A DNA stretch of 64,000 nucleotides from positions 31,435,501 to 31,499,500 of the forward strand of contig NC_135137.1 in assembly GCF_051014445.1 (NCBI RefSeq). The letters are read 5' to 3'. The stretch is from Colletes latitarsis. Lineage: Eukaryota; Arthropoda; Insecta; Hymenoptera; Colletidae. Below, piece after piece: positions 47,173 through 59,500 of this stretch (its first letter is position 1; the number at the start of each line of letters is the position of its first letter). Both the position numbers and the translations under genes were made by a program. The notes under the pieces are model-generated. The model saw nothing but the letters and a program-made list of their open reading frames with translations. It did not search any database and was not told the origin of the DNA.

Positions 47173-47179
47173 TGCAAAC

Positions 47180-48620
47180 AAAGAAGACATTTTCAAAGAA
47201 GCAAGAGCCTGAACGAAACGGCAATTTCGTAACATTTTCATTCCAATGTCTCGATACCGTGACTAAATAATGCGACGATTATATTTGCTCCCGCGTTTCG
47301 AAACAATTGCTAGCCAAGTTTCGCGAGCTCCTAGTATCTCGTTAGCAATCGGAAATACGGTGGCATCTGGTCCTACATTGCACTCTTGCGTCGATACTTT
47401 CCAACTCGCGGGACTCGTTAACGGGCCGGGCAACGAAAAAGAAAGGGCGGCGTCGGGAAGTTTCGTAACCGAATAGCTTTCGAGTGAAATGTTAATGACG
47501 CGAAGAACTGGCTGTTGCAGCTGGCGTACCGGGCGTTATATCGCCCGCGAACGTTTTGCGTCATCGAGCCGACGAAGTTCGCTGATATCACGGTCGGTTG
47601 AACGATCGAAGAACGTTAATTACCATTAATTAACGCCGCGCTTTGAAGTTCCCAGAACAATCGCGCCCGATCAATCGTAAAATCTATCGTTCCACCGAGA
47701 TCCGTCGATCTGGCCATCCACCGCGCCACGATAATTCCCATAGTTATAAAAAAAATGAACGCAAAGGTTCGCGGATCCGTCCAAGTTGAAATCCGTGCGT
47801 TCCTCTGAGGAGACGTTCGGGCGCAGGAGCGGAGTCCTCGCGTCCCCGATCTTCGAGGAGGAGTGCTGGAGTCCTGCCCCGGCGATTCTCGGCGTTCCTC
47901 CTCGCGCGGCCATCCCAGCCACGAAATTCTCGAGCTTTTCCCTCCCTCTCCCTCTTTGTCTCCTCCGTCGCATCCGCGGACCCTTTCACTCCAACCGCGC
48001 ACGCGCGGTCTCGGTTCACCCCTCCCCCCACTCCCGAAAGCTCAAACTTCCCGGGGGCAGAGGGGGAGGGAGCCGCGCGCGGGCAAAGCTCCACGATCCA
48101 CGCCTCCCACGATAGGCTTACTTTCCTGCAACTTTTTACCGTTGTTGTCGTTGTCGACGTCGTCGTCGTAGGTGGTCGTGGTCATACGTGCACGCGCCCG
48201 ACGAAAAAGCTCTCTCCTCTCCTCTCTGCCGCTGGGTCGAAAGAGCTTTCCTGCTCGCCGACAGCGTTTTTCTCCTTTTGCCCCTGGCCGCCCCCGGTCC
48301 ACCTCCCGTCTTTCTCCCTCCCTCGCGTTTCTTCTTTTTTTTTTTTTTTTCTTTCTTCTTATTGTCGCCGCGTCCTCGGCTATCACGAGCAATAAACGTC
48401 TCCGCTCGCGAAATTACCCGTTGGACGATGCCATAGGGAAAAGATTTCCACGGAACTGCGAGCCGGGGCAACGTGTTCGACGAAAATGAGATTTCACGGC
48501 GGCCGATTAGATTTTTGGCGGATCGTTAACCATAGTTTCGGGGACACTTTGCTCTCGCGCGATTGCTTCGTCGCTGCTACAAGCTCGAAGAACGGGTTTT
48601 TAGTTTGTTTTAATTTCTTT
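47180..48620. promoter_or_regulatory. Large CpG island with paired TAAT sites and pyrimidine tract, putative regulatory region
   Basis: At 47614-47633 the sequence GTTAATTACCATTAATTAAC is a near-palindrome of homeodomain TAAT/ATTA cores. Nearby CGGGCGTTATATCGCCCG (47530-47547) is a short inverted repeat. Further right the plus strand becomes pyrimidine-rich, with a GTC-rich run (about 48141-48170) and a 16-base T run (48335-48350). Long overlapping frames on both strands (up to 128 codons) are low-complexity. Promoter or enhancer function is plausible, but no target gene is visible. Confidence 0.4.
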
Positions 48621-48726
48621 GGCTGAGAGTGCATCGTGGCTGGAAGACGTTCTTCGGACACTTTGTGCTGTTATGGAGTGTGCTGGTTTTTTATTTATCA
48701 TTCTTTGTATGGGCTGACTCTTTTAA

Positions 48727-48822
48727 CGCATTGTTGACTAGAAATTTTACACAGAAACTGTCATTTCACCGGCTGTTATGCAAGTGCAATGACGAGTTAA
48801 CTCATCATCGGTCAACGATGTG
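48727..48822. mobile_element. TTAA-type short element family E, complete
   Basis: Perfect TTAA lies on both sides (48723-48726 and 48823-48826). The left end reads CGCATTGTTGAC; the right end, read inward, is CACATCGTTGAC, a clear inverted repeat. The 96-bp body also contains GACGAGTTAACTCATC, an internal TTAA-centred inverted repeat. No coding capacity. Behaves like a piggyBac-type miniature element. Confidence 0.82.
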
Positions 48823-48829
48823 TTAACTC

Positions 48830-49589
48830 TTGGCAACTCGTACGTTTCGGTCACACGAACCTCCACTATATTAACGCTTTTCCTGGAGAGATTCCTCGAA
48901 CTCGTTTCAATGAAAGCAAACATTTACATTAAGAAGAAATCGATTTACTCAGTCTTGCACAAGTTCTATAATTAATTAAAACATTTCGATGTGCCGTTTG
49001 AGTCCTTTTCGATATTACAAATAGCGATGTTGAATAAAGAAAATTTTAATCTTACTTTGGAAAGAATTTTTTTACTTCTGAATAATTAATTATAACTATG
49101 TAACGAGAATGTAACTTCCATCTCCTGTTTGCTTAGAATGGCAAATTAGTCTGTAATAAAGGTGTTTCGTGCATCGATGGATAGTAATTTTTTCGTAGAA
49201 AATTTTCATCCCTCGGACGTTCACTTTTCGTTGGAAAAATTTATCGATGTCCGTTGACCTTTTCACCGAGAAACATGGAAAACCGACGGCAATGGGCGTA
49301 CAATTATGCAAATGCTGGCCGAAAGTAGGAAAAATGCAAGGGAAAAGTATGTTAATGGCCGAGAGTGAAATAAAACGGTCGTCAGGTCACTCGAGCGGCA
49401 AAGTTCAAAGTCCAAAGTTTGGTTGCCCCCTCCCCTGAACGTCTCCCTCTTCCTTGTTACGAGACACCTCGTTGACTTCTTGAATCGACGACGTCATCGA
49501 GAATCTTATGACACCCGATTCCAAAAATTTTTGCACGATTTCTGCTGCGATGCGTCAAGTTTTATCAATGTCGTCCCACCGATGTTATA
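48830..49589. other. Mostly AT-rich spacer
   Basis: No supported gene. A slightly GC-richer patch at 49240-49500 has two unremarkable short frames. Confidence 0.4.
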
Positions 49590-50000
49590 ACAAATTTTAT
49601 TACATTTCGTTCAACTTTCTGTATTTTAAAATGATGACACTTAAAGGTAATACAAATTTAAATTAAATATATTACTTAGTTCTTCAAATTGCTCGTAGAA
49701 AATAGAGAAATATTATATTCAGAATTATTTCGGAATTTATAATACAATAATAATTCGAATTAAAAAATTCCACTACAAATTCTTCTGAGGAATTTTTCTA
49801 AAATTAAACTGATGTTTGATAATTTCTATTATATTTCGTTCAATCTGTATTTTAAACTGATGACACTTGAAGGTAATAAAAATTGAAATTAAATACATTA
49901 TCCAGTTCTTCAAATTTCTTATAGAAAATAGAGAACATTGCATTCAGAATTATTTCAGAATGTATAATATTATAATAATTCGAATTGTAAAATTCCATGT
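49590..50000 (+). repeat. Two-copy spaced duplication, period 229 bp
   Basis: Blocks at about 49595-49773 and 49824-50000 share ATTTCGTTCAA, GTATTTTAAA-TGATGACACTT, AAGGTAATA, AGTTCTTCAAATT, AGAAAATAGAGAA and ATTCAGAATTATTTC. Spaced by about 50 unique bases. Moderate divergence. Confidence 0.85.
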
Positions 50001-51600
50001 CTGACAAATTGAAATGAAAGAACGTAAAAAAAATTGTGGAATAAAAACATAGAATAACTTTAGGAATATAAAGAAGAGAACCAAAATTTATTGGTTGCAC
50101 TGTTTCATATCCTCTCGAACGTTATATCGAATTAAAAGGAAACGTCACCTGTTACGAGATAAAGCATTGCTGTTATTTTCACACGACAAACGCGACGTGT
50201 GGTAAGAATTATCGTCAGCAGCTATCGAGCACGGAAAAATATACGGGGATTGTTTGAAAACAGCGGAGAGCATCGCGGACAGCCCCTAACTCAGCTATCG
50301 AAGTTAAGAATTTAACTGCGCAGATATTTACTGCGGGCCGAGTTGCAAACTTCTGAGATCACTTAGGTCACTAAGTTGCTCATTGTGTTTGAAGAATAAC
50401 TTAGCGAAAGTTCAATGAGTCGACTGTGAGCGAGCAAAACAGGGGAACGTACACTTTCTCGAATAACAAATGGAAATCTAGAGGCAGCCGGTTGCGTGCA
50501 CCTCAAAATCTTTTTGTTGCGCGAGTTTATAAATGATTGCTTCTGGAAGTTTGAGAAATATCGTTCAGTTGCTCGAGTAAGTTACCCCGTGCCGGTAGTT
50601 CGGAAACTGGAGGACCGAAACCGAGTCAGATTTGACGCACGAATACTTCCTACGCGACCACGTTGTATATTTCAATCCACCGAGCAATTAATTTAATCGA
50701 ACAAACGATACGACTTCGTCGATGCGTTATACAGATCGAAAGCAAATGATTTCCTCGAGCATTTATCCACGTTAACGACGATGTCACTATGTTCGAAAAT
50801 TCTGCAAATTAATATTACAAATTAAGCGTTGCAATCGAATTTATGTAGCTCGGTGAAATCGACCTTTTGTGGTCCAATAACGTCGAGGCAACCGAAGCGG
50901 GATGCAATTAGCCGAGCAAGGAAAAAATATTCTAATAACACTCTATCAACGATCCGTGAACACCGAAAATGACGATAAACGTTTAACGTTTTCTATATTC
51001 GAATGATTTTTAATCGTTGAAATAGTCGTTAGACTTATGAGGAGCATCGATGATCTTCAATTTGGATGAAACTTGGCACACAAAGAGAGCATTGACAAAT
51101 ATTGGACCTGTACTTTTTCCATCCATTCGATATTCGTGTTCGAGGGGTGACAGCTACCCCCAGAATCGTGGATGAAATATCTATTTAAAATAATAAAATA
51201 ACGAGCACGAGAGTCTAATATTTTTACTGGCTGGATCGATCGCTTTCAGAAAGGAAACACGTGACTTTAATCGTAGAAAATGTATACAAATGTTGAGTGC
51301 TTTCGTATATAACAAATTAATTAAAGCAATTATTATTTGCAAATCGTGCAATTGACCTGACTGTAACATCAGAATGTAAGAAATTGTAGAATATAAATGT
51401 CTAGTTAAAGGTGTTAAAAACTAATAAGTACAAAAACATCTTGGTCTTCAACGACGTATCATGACATGGTGAAATTTTTTATATATTAATAAATAAATTT
51501 GTGATCCACAACTTTTAGAGTAGCTTTCGCTCCCCGAATACGAATATCAGATACCAAAAATGTTTAAGTAATATTTCTCGTTAAATACAGACTGAAGAAC
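50001..51600. other. Non-coding, mixed composition
   Basis: A CG-bearing stretch at about 50120-50960 is flanked by AT-rich DNA. The frames found (50496-50696, 51181-51369) have no recognisable domain. No repeats seen. Confidence 0.4.
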
Positions 51601-52000
51601 ATATAATACCGAATTGTGGCCGCTGATACGATTTCGGGGAGGCGTTTCAGGGCAAGTTCTCGAGGTTAGCCGACAGACAAGACGAGATATGGCCAGATAT
51701 AAGAAGGCAAACACGAAAGACACGTGTAGACATATCCGTATACGCGTATTTGCACGTAAATACAGGAAGCCAGGGCGTTGCGTACCGGGGTAAACACCAG
51801 GGAGGGAAGAAATCGAGAGAGATGAGAGTACAGAGCGTATATCTGGCCTCCGTATATCTATCCATCGAGGGGAAGAACGATGATGCCTCCTAGTCCGAGA
51901 CATAAATCCATCGGTTTGTTCTCTATCTTTGCTCCCGTCCTCCGTATCACCTCGAGGCGTCGAAGAAACTTCGCGAAATCAACCTCTGGTATCTCCACTC
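51600..52000. other. Moderately GC-rich patch
   Basis: A 118-codon minus-strand frame (51547-51903) overlaps another minus-strand frame (51647-51865) and has no known family. Words such as GTATACGCGTATTTGCACGT give local alternating purine-pyrimidine character. No gene called. Confidence 0.35.
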
Positions 52001-54740
52001 TGCAATTTTTATTGTCTTATGGATTGCAGACGGTGGTCCCGATCGATTTTAGGGTCGAAATAAACCTTTGCAAGAACCATCGACGCGATGTTAAAAATTG
52101 TTATTGATTTTTGTAAGAATTTCGTATATCCTTTGACTTTCATATACATCGTACAGACTACATGCTTGAATTCAGGAGCATGAGATAAACAGAGATTTAC
52201 ACAGTACACGAACGTATGATATTTATATAGAAATGACCAAAAGTTGTTTGTAGCGAAAAGTAAATATAGATGAAACGGTGAACTTGACAGAAAGTGTTTT
52301 CTAAATTAAAGAATTGCTATTGTGAAAAATATCTGATGACTCACGAAAGACAGTTGTAACCGTGAAGATCGTAAGTTTTGGTGCCAGTGGCGATTTAGTA
52401 GAGATCGCGACGTTGAGAAATTGATATTGAAGCAATGAGGCGAACGTCGATGAGAATAATTGTCGCATAATGTTAGGACCAGCCTCGAATATGACGAGAA
52501 TAACGAACGACGAAATCGAAGGGTGAAAAAAGGAATACCGTCGACGGTCTTCTGTCGATGCTCACCAACGCGATATTAATTGACGCAAGAAATTAGGTTC
52601 GCGATCCCCGGAATGATTGATCGCGTAATGAGAAATCCCTAATAATGACCCTGCCGTTTTGGGGTAGAAAGAACGACGTTGGACGAGGGCTGGAAAGGTA
52701 TTAAGAAACGACATTAGATTATAATTTATATTAAAATCTGTGCAAGGAGATAAAGAGAGGAGACACCCACCAACGGTCGATCTCAACCCTTCGACATTGG
52801 CGTAACACTCCTTATTAAGAAACTACGAACCGCGTTCATCTCAGAAACATTTTCTTTTAGACGCAAGATATTTAAAAATTACAAACAAATCAAAGAAACC
52901 AGATAAATAATGTAAGAATTTATCTCTCATTTGAAAATTATATTTTAATTACAACGAATATTCTTTGCGCGCAAAGACTTTTTAGTTTTCGTTAAAATTT
53001 TCGGGACTTGCTAGATCATCTTATTAGCGAACGATGTTTAGTCCAACAGAAGCATCGGTAAAATATATTATTCCTGATAGTTTTGTAAATGATGAGGTGT
53101 CGATTAATTGTATGAGAATGCATATGTATGGGAACGACTGGCCGAAAGAGGCATTTTAATTAGACTCCACGCCTATGGAAAATAATCAAGGGGAAGGCCA
53201 AGGGGACGCTTTATGGCGAAGAAGAGAGAGAAGACGAACGTTGCATGAAGCAGGCAGGGCCAGAGAGTATTATAGTGATGCAAAGATGGGGTAGGGACAG
53301 CATGCTTAGACGTAATGGGGTAGAACTTCAGACTTATACCGGTTAAGATATTCAGCGTGCAGCGATGTATGTTCTTTCTAATGTTGCGTTGAATCCTGCT
53401 CAGCAGTCATCGAACGCGATAAATGTGAAAATTTCCTAATGGCCTTCGGAACAAATCTGTAATCCAAATTGGATCCATTCGTTTACTTCTAATTTTTTAT
53501 TCCACCAATATATTACCATCCATGTTAAAATAAGCGTTTCAAATCTGTGAAGCTTCTTTGGAATATTTTTAATACGTGCAACTAATAATTTAACCACCCA
53601 ACTGTACATGAATTCCTTGTTAAGAATACGAAATGTTTCTAGGAATGAATTTTCTAAAGTAAAACAAAATTAGCGTCATCGATGGACAAGAATAGCAAAA
53701 TAAACTACTAAAAATTCAAACAAACGTATGTCGAATCAAAGCATAGGATGTGACAGCTCGTTGCATATAGTTCTCGAACCTACCTTACTCTATCTCGTCT
53801 CATTGATCAAAACTGTCAGAACTTCCAACGTCCTGTCGTAACAGTGGATTCATAAAGCCAGTAGATATTTATTTTCTAAAAGTTCGAATTTTTTCGTTTA
53901 TAACTCGATGCCACAAGAGCTACATTAAACCGCCATTAGTTTCGCTAAAATGTTTTACAAGTCCTAGTATCTATTTTTAACTTTTCAGCCGTAAGAAATG
54001 TCGTCTATGTACGAAACTTCCCAAACAGGTGCTTCTCTAGTTTAATTTTCGAAAGAAAACAAGGATAAATTTTAAATAAGATAAAATTAAAGTCTGCTGT
54101 AGCAAAGTAGCATGCAACGAGTCACAAATGGCAATTTACTGAGATCAAATAGATAAAAGTAGTCCATATAAACTGTGTCCATTAATACTTTATTGAAAAG
54201 ATATTTATGATTTATTGTAGTGGTTATAAAAAATGTTCGAAAATTCCCTCCTCTGAAGAATTCAGACTTTCATTTGTCCAAATGACGATCGTCGAACTTT
54301 TTCAAATATTCTATCTGTATTGAAAATAATAGTAAATGCATACCTTCCTAATGATTATCTTTCGTTTTTATCGTATATTTATACACCAACTATTTTGCGT
54401 GTATTGTACGACGAAATGTCTATTAGACGTCAAAAGTACTGAAAACAATAATATTATTAAGAATTTGTAATACTTATTCTGTACGACTCGTAAGACGAAT
54501 TTTGCTCGTAAATCTGTGGTGCTTGTGAGAGCGCAACCCCTCTAGTGGCGAGCATTGGAAGCGACGTCACAAATCTTTGAACGCTTACATCTTTTCTATA
54601 AAGCATATTTGCACATAAACTTGTATCTTCTATTTTTATAAATTTTAATACAAAACTTTGAATTTCTAAAAATATCATGCTACGAAAAGATGAAAAACAG
54701 ACAAATAATCGGTGTTTCCCAAAGCGTGAAGCTATTAGAG
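52001..54740. other. Mostly AT-rich spacer
   Basis: 2.7 kb without a recognisable gene or RNA. A short motif at 54533-54571 (CCCCTCTAGTGGCGAGCATT and following) matches 39292-39328 (CCCTCTGGTGGCGAGTACG), suggesting a shared repeat fragment. Confidence 0.42.
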
Positions 54741-56260
54741 AAATACATTTTGAAAAGAGTTTCCTTCGCAGAGCCTAGCTGGAAACAATTCCCTCCGCAA
54801 TATTATTGGCGGCGGTCGTTTAATGGCCAAGTTTAATTAGCCACGCGGTAAGTTGGCATGTAACGTGCCATCAACCCGATTTACCCAGAACGTATCAAAC
54901 GGTTCCCTTTGTTCTTTCATCTCGACGCGGTAGATCCAGCGCGGGTAGCATTATCGACAGATCGAAGGTACTAAAAATATGCAACGCGGGTTTCAGACGA
55001 ATATGTGTCAGCCCGACGCGATACAGTATTTTTTTTTTTTTTTACCCCCCCACTGGCAACGCGTCTCGTTTCCCTGCGCAGCGCTTGACGGTTTAGGTTT
55101 CTCTAACGAGCCACCGTTCTCGGGGATCCCTCGCTCTCCGATAATAAAATGCATGATTTACCTTTCCGTTTGCCACGAAAGCGCAACATTGGCAACGGGA
55201 GCAATAGCAACAGCAAGAGAGGCCGACCCTCTTTACTCAGGCGGAGCGACGTTACGAAAAGCGACCCGCGTTACATTCGAGCGACAGGACGACGCCATGA
55301 ATTATAAAATGACGGTAAAAGCGAAAGTTTCCAGCGGTTTCGCGGAACCAGAGAGAGACAGAGGTATCCAGCAAAGGAGAAAGAATGAGAGAGAGAGGAA
55401 GGCCTCCAGGTCTGAGGCAGCCTGCCAGCCCAGCCAACCGACCAACCAGCCAGCCTCCTCCTAATTTAATGAAATAGCGAAGGGTTAGGCTCCTAGCAGG
55501 TGAAGCACCGAGCAAATGTTTAGGCAAAGTAGCCCGGCTACATGACGTGCTCGCGAATGTGGAAGTGCAACGTTTTCACGTTCAACCACGTTCTACAGAG
55601 ATCCCCGGTGCACGACTTTGCTTCGCAACTACCTGTCTATCCCTCTTACGCCTCCGTTATCCGTCCCTCCTTCTCTCGTTCGCGTCCATACGTACCTACA
55701 CACCCAAACGCGTGCACACCCACGCCCACGCTACGTCTGTCCTCGTCCGTTTCGGTCCGTCTTTCCGCGCTCGGCCTGGCTCCTCTTCGGGCGCGGTGTC
55801 TTCGTCTGTCGCACGTGAAATCCATTAAAATGGATGCGAGACGGTTTTTGGCGATGGCCAATGTTGGTGGCTCTCGCAGTATCTTCGCCACCCACCCCGC
55901 CTCCCCTGTCAGGCTGCCTTCGAGCGACGAACATGCAAATTCGGAACCGGTTACGCGAGCATTTTCACATCCGGAATGACGCGGTAACGAGAGAAATCCA
56001 ACGAGACGTCTCCTGGATAATTTCCTTTCTGGGACGGACGAGGGGTATTCCGCGAACGTCCGTTTCTTGCTACGTCCAACGGAAGGGAAGATGTTCTTTG
56101 CGCCCTATTAAGTACCGCCGATACTTGGAATAACTGTCGCCGTGATACGGAGTACGCGACTTTCTTGGAACGCTCGTAGTTGAGGATTTAAGGTCGCGTT
56201 CGTCTTGGGTCTACGAGGTCAGCCTTGTTTTTCGTTAACGTGAGAGATCTAGTGTGTCCT
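54741..56260. promoter_or_regulatory. GC-rich island, putative regulatory region
   Basis: Begins with an enhancer-like stretch (TTTAATTAGCCACGC near 54831), then carries a T run (55029-55043), a GA-rich tract (about 55375-55410) and a CT/CA-rich tract (about 55630-55800). Frames up to 161 codons (54979-55464) and 145 codons (55542-55979) overlap others on both strands and lack domains. Promoter or enhancer function is inferred from composition only. Confidence 0.38.
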
Positions 56261-56501
56261 TTAACCCTTTGAGTGCTAAATATTCTTGAGTGAAGTGCTG
56301 GGGATGGAATACCGTACGTTAGTGTGAACTGTATTGATTTGATTATGCAAACCAAAGCTAAGAATTATTTTATTGGATACGTCAAAATTTAAAACATACT
56401 TTGACCTGAATAATACAATTTTGAGAATATTGAGAGATGGGAAAAATTGACAAATGCATATATGCATCTATAGTTCACGCGGATAGCTGTCGTAGAACGT
56501 A

Positions 56502-57367
56502 TACAGGGTGTTCGGCCGCCTCTGGGAAAAATTTTAATGGGAGACTTCGTTGAACAGTTATTAAAAAATTAAATTGAAAAGTTTCAAATCATTCACGGAA
56601 AAATTATTTTCGGTTGCGGGGGTCAATTACAATCATTTTTGGTGAATAGACATACCCTCGAAATCCTACGCATTTTCGAGAAAAAAATTCATTACCAAAA
56701 ATTTCATGACTGACCATACCATTGATATGTTTCCCTGAAATTACATGCGTATGTTTAAAACATCATAACTTCTAAACGGATTGGACGATTTTAATGTTTA
56801 AAAAAACAAACTACGCGTATTTTGGTGGAGAATACGTACAAATTGCAAAAATATTCGAAAAGTTGCCCCTTAACCCCATAAAGTGAGAAAAACTCCATAA
56901 AAATGATCCAATTTTCAAACGGCCATAATTCCTACAATTGTCAATGGATCCCATTGAAATTTAGTCTGGAGGTAGAGCTCCTGGATACCTACAGAAAGTA
57001 TTAGACAACAATTTCCGTAGGGCGTCAAACAAAGTTATTAAAAATGAAAAACAAATTTTAAACAAAAATCAACAGGGGCCAGCTGCTTAAATTTTTCGAC
57101 GAAAAAAAATTTTTCAAATCGTTCTAAAAAAATTATTTTTAACTAGGGGGGTTAATTACAATCATTTTTTGTCATTACACATACCCACGAAATCCTACGC
57201 ACTTTGGAGAAAAAAAATTCTTTACCGAAAATATACTGTATGGCCGGGAATGTTTCTATAACTTTTTAACGAAGCTTCAATCAACAAATTGGTATCCTTG
57301 ATTTTTGTCTTATTTTGGCCTCTAGAATCTCCCATTAAAATTTTTCCCAGGGGTGGTCGAACCTGTA
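56502..57367 (+). mobile_element. Modular inverted-repeat element, copy 3 (short form, TA flanked)
   Basis: Starts TACAGGGTGTTCGGCC at 56502 and ends GGTCGAACCTGTA at 57367, inverted relative to each other. TA lies directly outside both tips (56500-56501 and 57368-57369), fitting a Tc1/mariner-type target. The left arm has lost the AGACGAAAAT part. Only one roughly 100-bp module remains on each side of the core (56590-56690, 57121-57220), whereas copies 1 and 2 have two. The core keeps ACGGATTGGACGATTTTAA and AGGGCGTCAAACAAA. No transposase. Most decayed internally but best preserved at the tips. Confidence 0.9.
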
Positions 57368-57369
57368 TA

Positions 57370-57880
57370 TGCGTTTATGGTATTCAAACAATTAAAGGGG
57401 TATTCTAGAACGCAATTTTTTTAAAGGTTTTTTTTAATTTTTGAGGAGAAACAACGAAATATTTTTATATTAAGTTTCAATACATATATTTATAATGTAT
57501 TGATAAAAGTTCCTCAAAAAGAGAAGTGTATTAAATTCCTATTTAATAGACGACAATAAAAAATGGATAAAAAAAATATTCTAGTACAGTTTAAGGCTCT
57601 ACCTTCACATCCCCAAAAGTCTACCACAATAGAACTTTTAATTATTTACGACGAAAGATAAAAAAAAAACTTTAAATTTTAACGCTGTTACACAAGAATC
57701 CCCTCTTAATAAAAAGCAGACTCAAACCAGAATGGAAAAGCCCCGAAAGAAAACGAACGTCCTTGCAATCAACTTATACTTCAAGGCAATCAAGACAAGA
57801 AAGGATTAGAGTTAGAATTCTTTGATTTCCATAGCGTAGCGCGACTCAAAGTGGAAACAGGTGGTCCACAGTCTCGTACT
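57370..57880. other. AT-rich spacer
   Basis: No supported feature. Confidence 0.45.
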
Positions 57881-58680
57881 AATAAAACAGCGACCAATGG
57901 CGACCAGAGTCGTCGAGCGGCTCGATGTCTCGCGGCGAAAAGCCGCAGGAAACTGTCGGTCATCGAGGACGGTTCCGCGCGGTTAGACGGATCCACCTAG
58001 CGAGCCTCCGAACCGGGATATCCTCGCGATATCGTCGAGAAGGTCCGACGAGGCGACGATGGAAACGAATGGAGAGGACGTCGGACGGCGGTAGCAATCT
58101 GGAGGTATTCCCCGGACAGTGAGGCGCGTGACGCGGGGGTGAGAAGGCGCGATGACTATGCGATAGGCAAAGAGAGTGTCAGGCAAAAGGGAGTGTGAGA
58201 AAGCGAGGTGGAAAGAGGTCCGTCGGAGTCGTGATTACAGTGCCGTGTATTCAAATGGTCAGTCCGACCCACACCAATCACAACGAGCAGCACCCCCGAG
58301 CATCCCCGATACCCTTGTCTAATGCCAGAGGGACTAACGCCGATGTACAGTCCTGATGGCCAAGCGTGTGCGTGTGCCTACGCAACGGTGCCGTTCCTCG
58401 CACATCGAATCGAGAAATGGTAATATGCAACTTGGCCGACAAGCTTCCCTCCGTCGACTGGAAAATTCGAAGGACCTCCCCAGAGATCGGGACGGGACCG
58501 TTGCAGGACATCGAAAGACCCCGAGTTCTGCCCTTTCGTAATAACCGCAGGACGCGGTGGACGCTCGTTGCGCCATTGAAAGATGGTGCCCGTCAACGTT
58601 GACGTACACCTACCGCTGGACGCGCGAAATTGCTCGTCCTCGATTCCCTCAACCGTCCCTGTGCTCTATCGATTGATATT
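57881..58680. other. CpG island
   Basis: A CpG-rich block directly after AT-rich DNA. At 58334-58609 five frames are open on both strands at once, a sign of composition rather than genes. No promoter element could be pinned down. Confidence 0.42.
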
Positions 58681-58702
58681 GTAATCGGAAATGAACAATA
58701 CG

Positions 58703-59500
58703 TTTTGTCTTCGACCCTGAAAAGCTCCGTAGAATCTTATTTGTCGACGGTACGACACTTGTAAAATAACTTTGCACGCCGTTCAATCGAGCCTTACACG
58801 TGGAGTTAAATTTCTGTTGAGTCGGTGATAAACGTTTTTCTCGGAGACATAGTTCCTGAGGAAATTGAGCTCCACAGCTGGGAACTGCTACGAAGGTGTC
58901 ATGTGTCAATAGAGAATACTTCGATATGATTCATATGATACGATTGCAAAGCTTGGAATTACTACGAAGGTGATACGTGTCAATAGAGAATATGTGTATA
59001 ATGCAGATTTTGACTTATAATTGCAAATAACATTTTTGTTTTTATTTTCCAAATGTAAAAACCGTGACCAAGAGTGAAACGACACTTTTCGAAACTTTTG
59101 GAAAGTGTATCTGATTTCCATCCATATTATTTTGTCTCCGCCCCTGAGAAGCTCGTAGAAACCCATTTGTCGACGGTACGATACTTGTAAAATAACTTTG
59201 CACGTCGTTCAATTGAGCCTTACACGTGCAGTTAAATTTCTGTCGAGTTTGTGATTTTTCATGGAAAATAAACTTTTAAACGGAAACTAAGTCTCCGAGA
59301 AAATTGAGCTCCAAAGCTTGGAACTGCCACGAATGCGACATGTGTCAATGGAAAATACATCGATATGATTCTGACTTTCAATTGCAAATAACATTTTTGT
59401 TTTTATTTTACTAAAAGTAAAGACCCTGAGTGAAACGACACTTTTTGAAAATCTTGACAAGTGAATCCGATTTCCATCCAGAATTTTCTCCACCCCTCCA
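58703..59500 (+). repeat. Large tandem duplication, period 426 bp
   Basis: Unit 1 (about 58703-59128) and unit 2 (about 59129-59470) share TTGTCGACGGTACGA-ACTTG, TAAAATAACTTTGCACG, GAGCCTTACACGTG, AAATTGAGCTCCA-AGCT and TTGCAAATAACATTTTTG. A start of a third unit appears as GATTTCCATCCA (about 59469). Unit 1 also holds an inner duplicate of CTACGAAGGTG-CA/TACGTGTCAATAGAGAATA at about 58890 and 58963. Confidence 0.9.

Noticed and set aside
56261..56285. TTAACCCTTTGAGTGC word, like piggyBac-type ends
   Set aside because: No inverted counterpart with TTAA found within the next kilobase.
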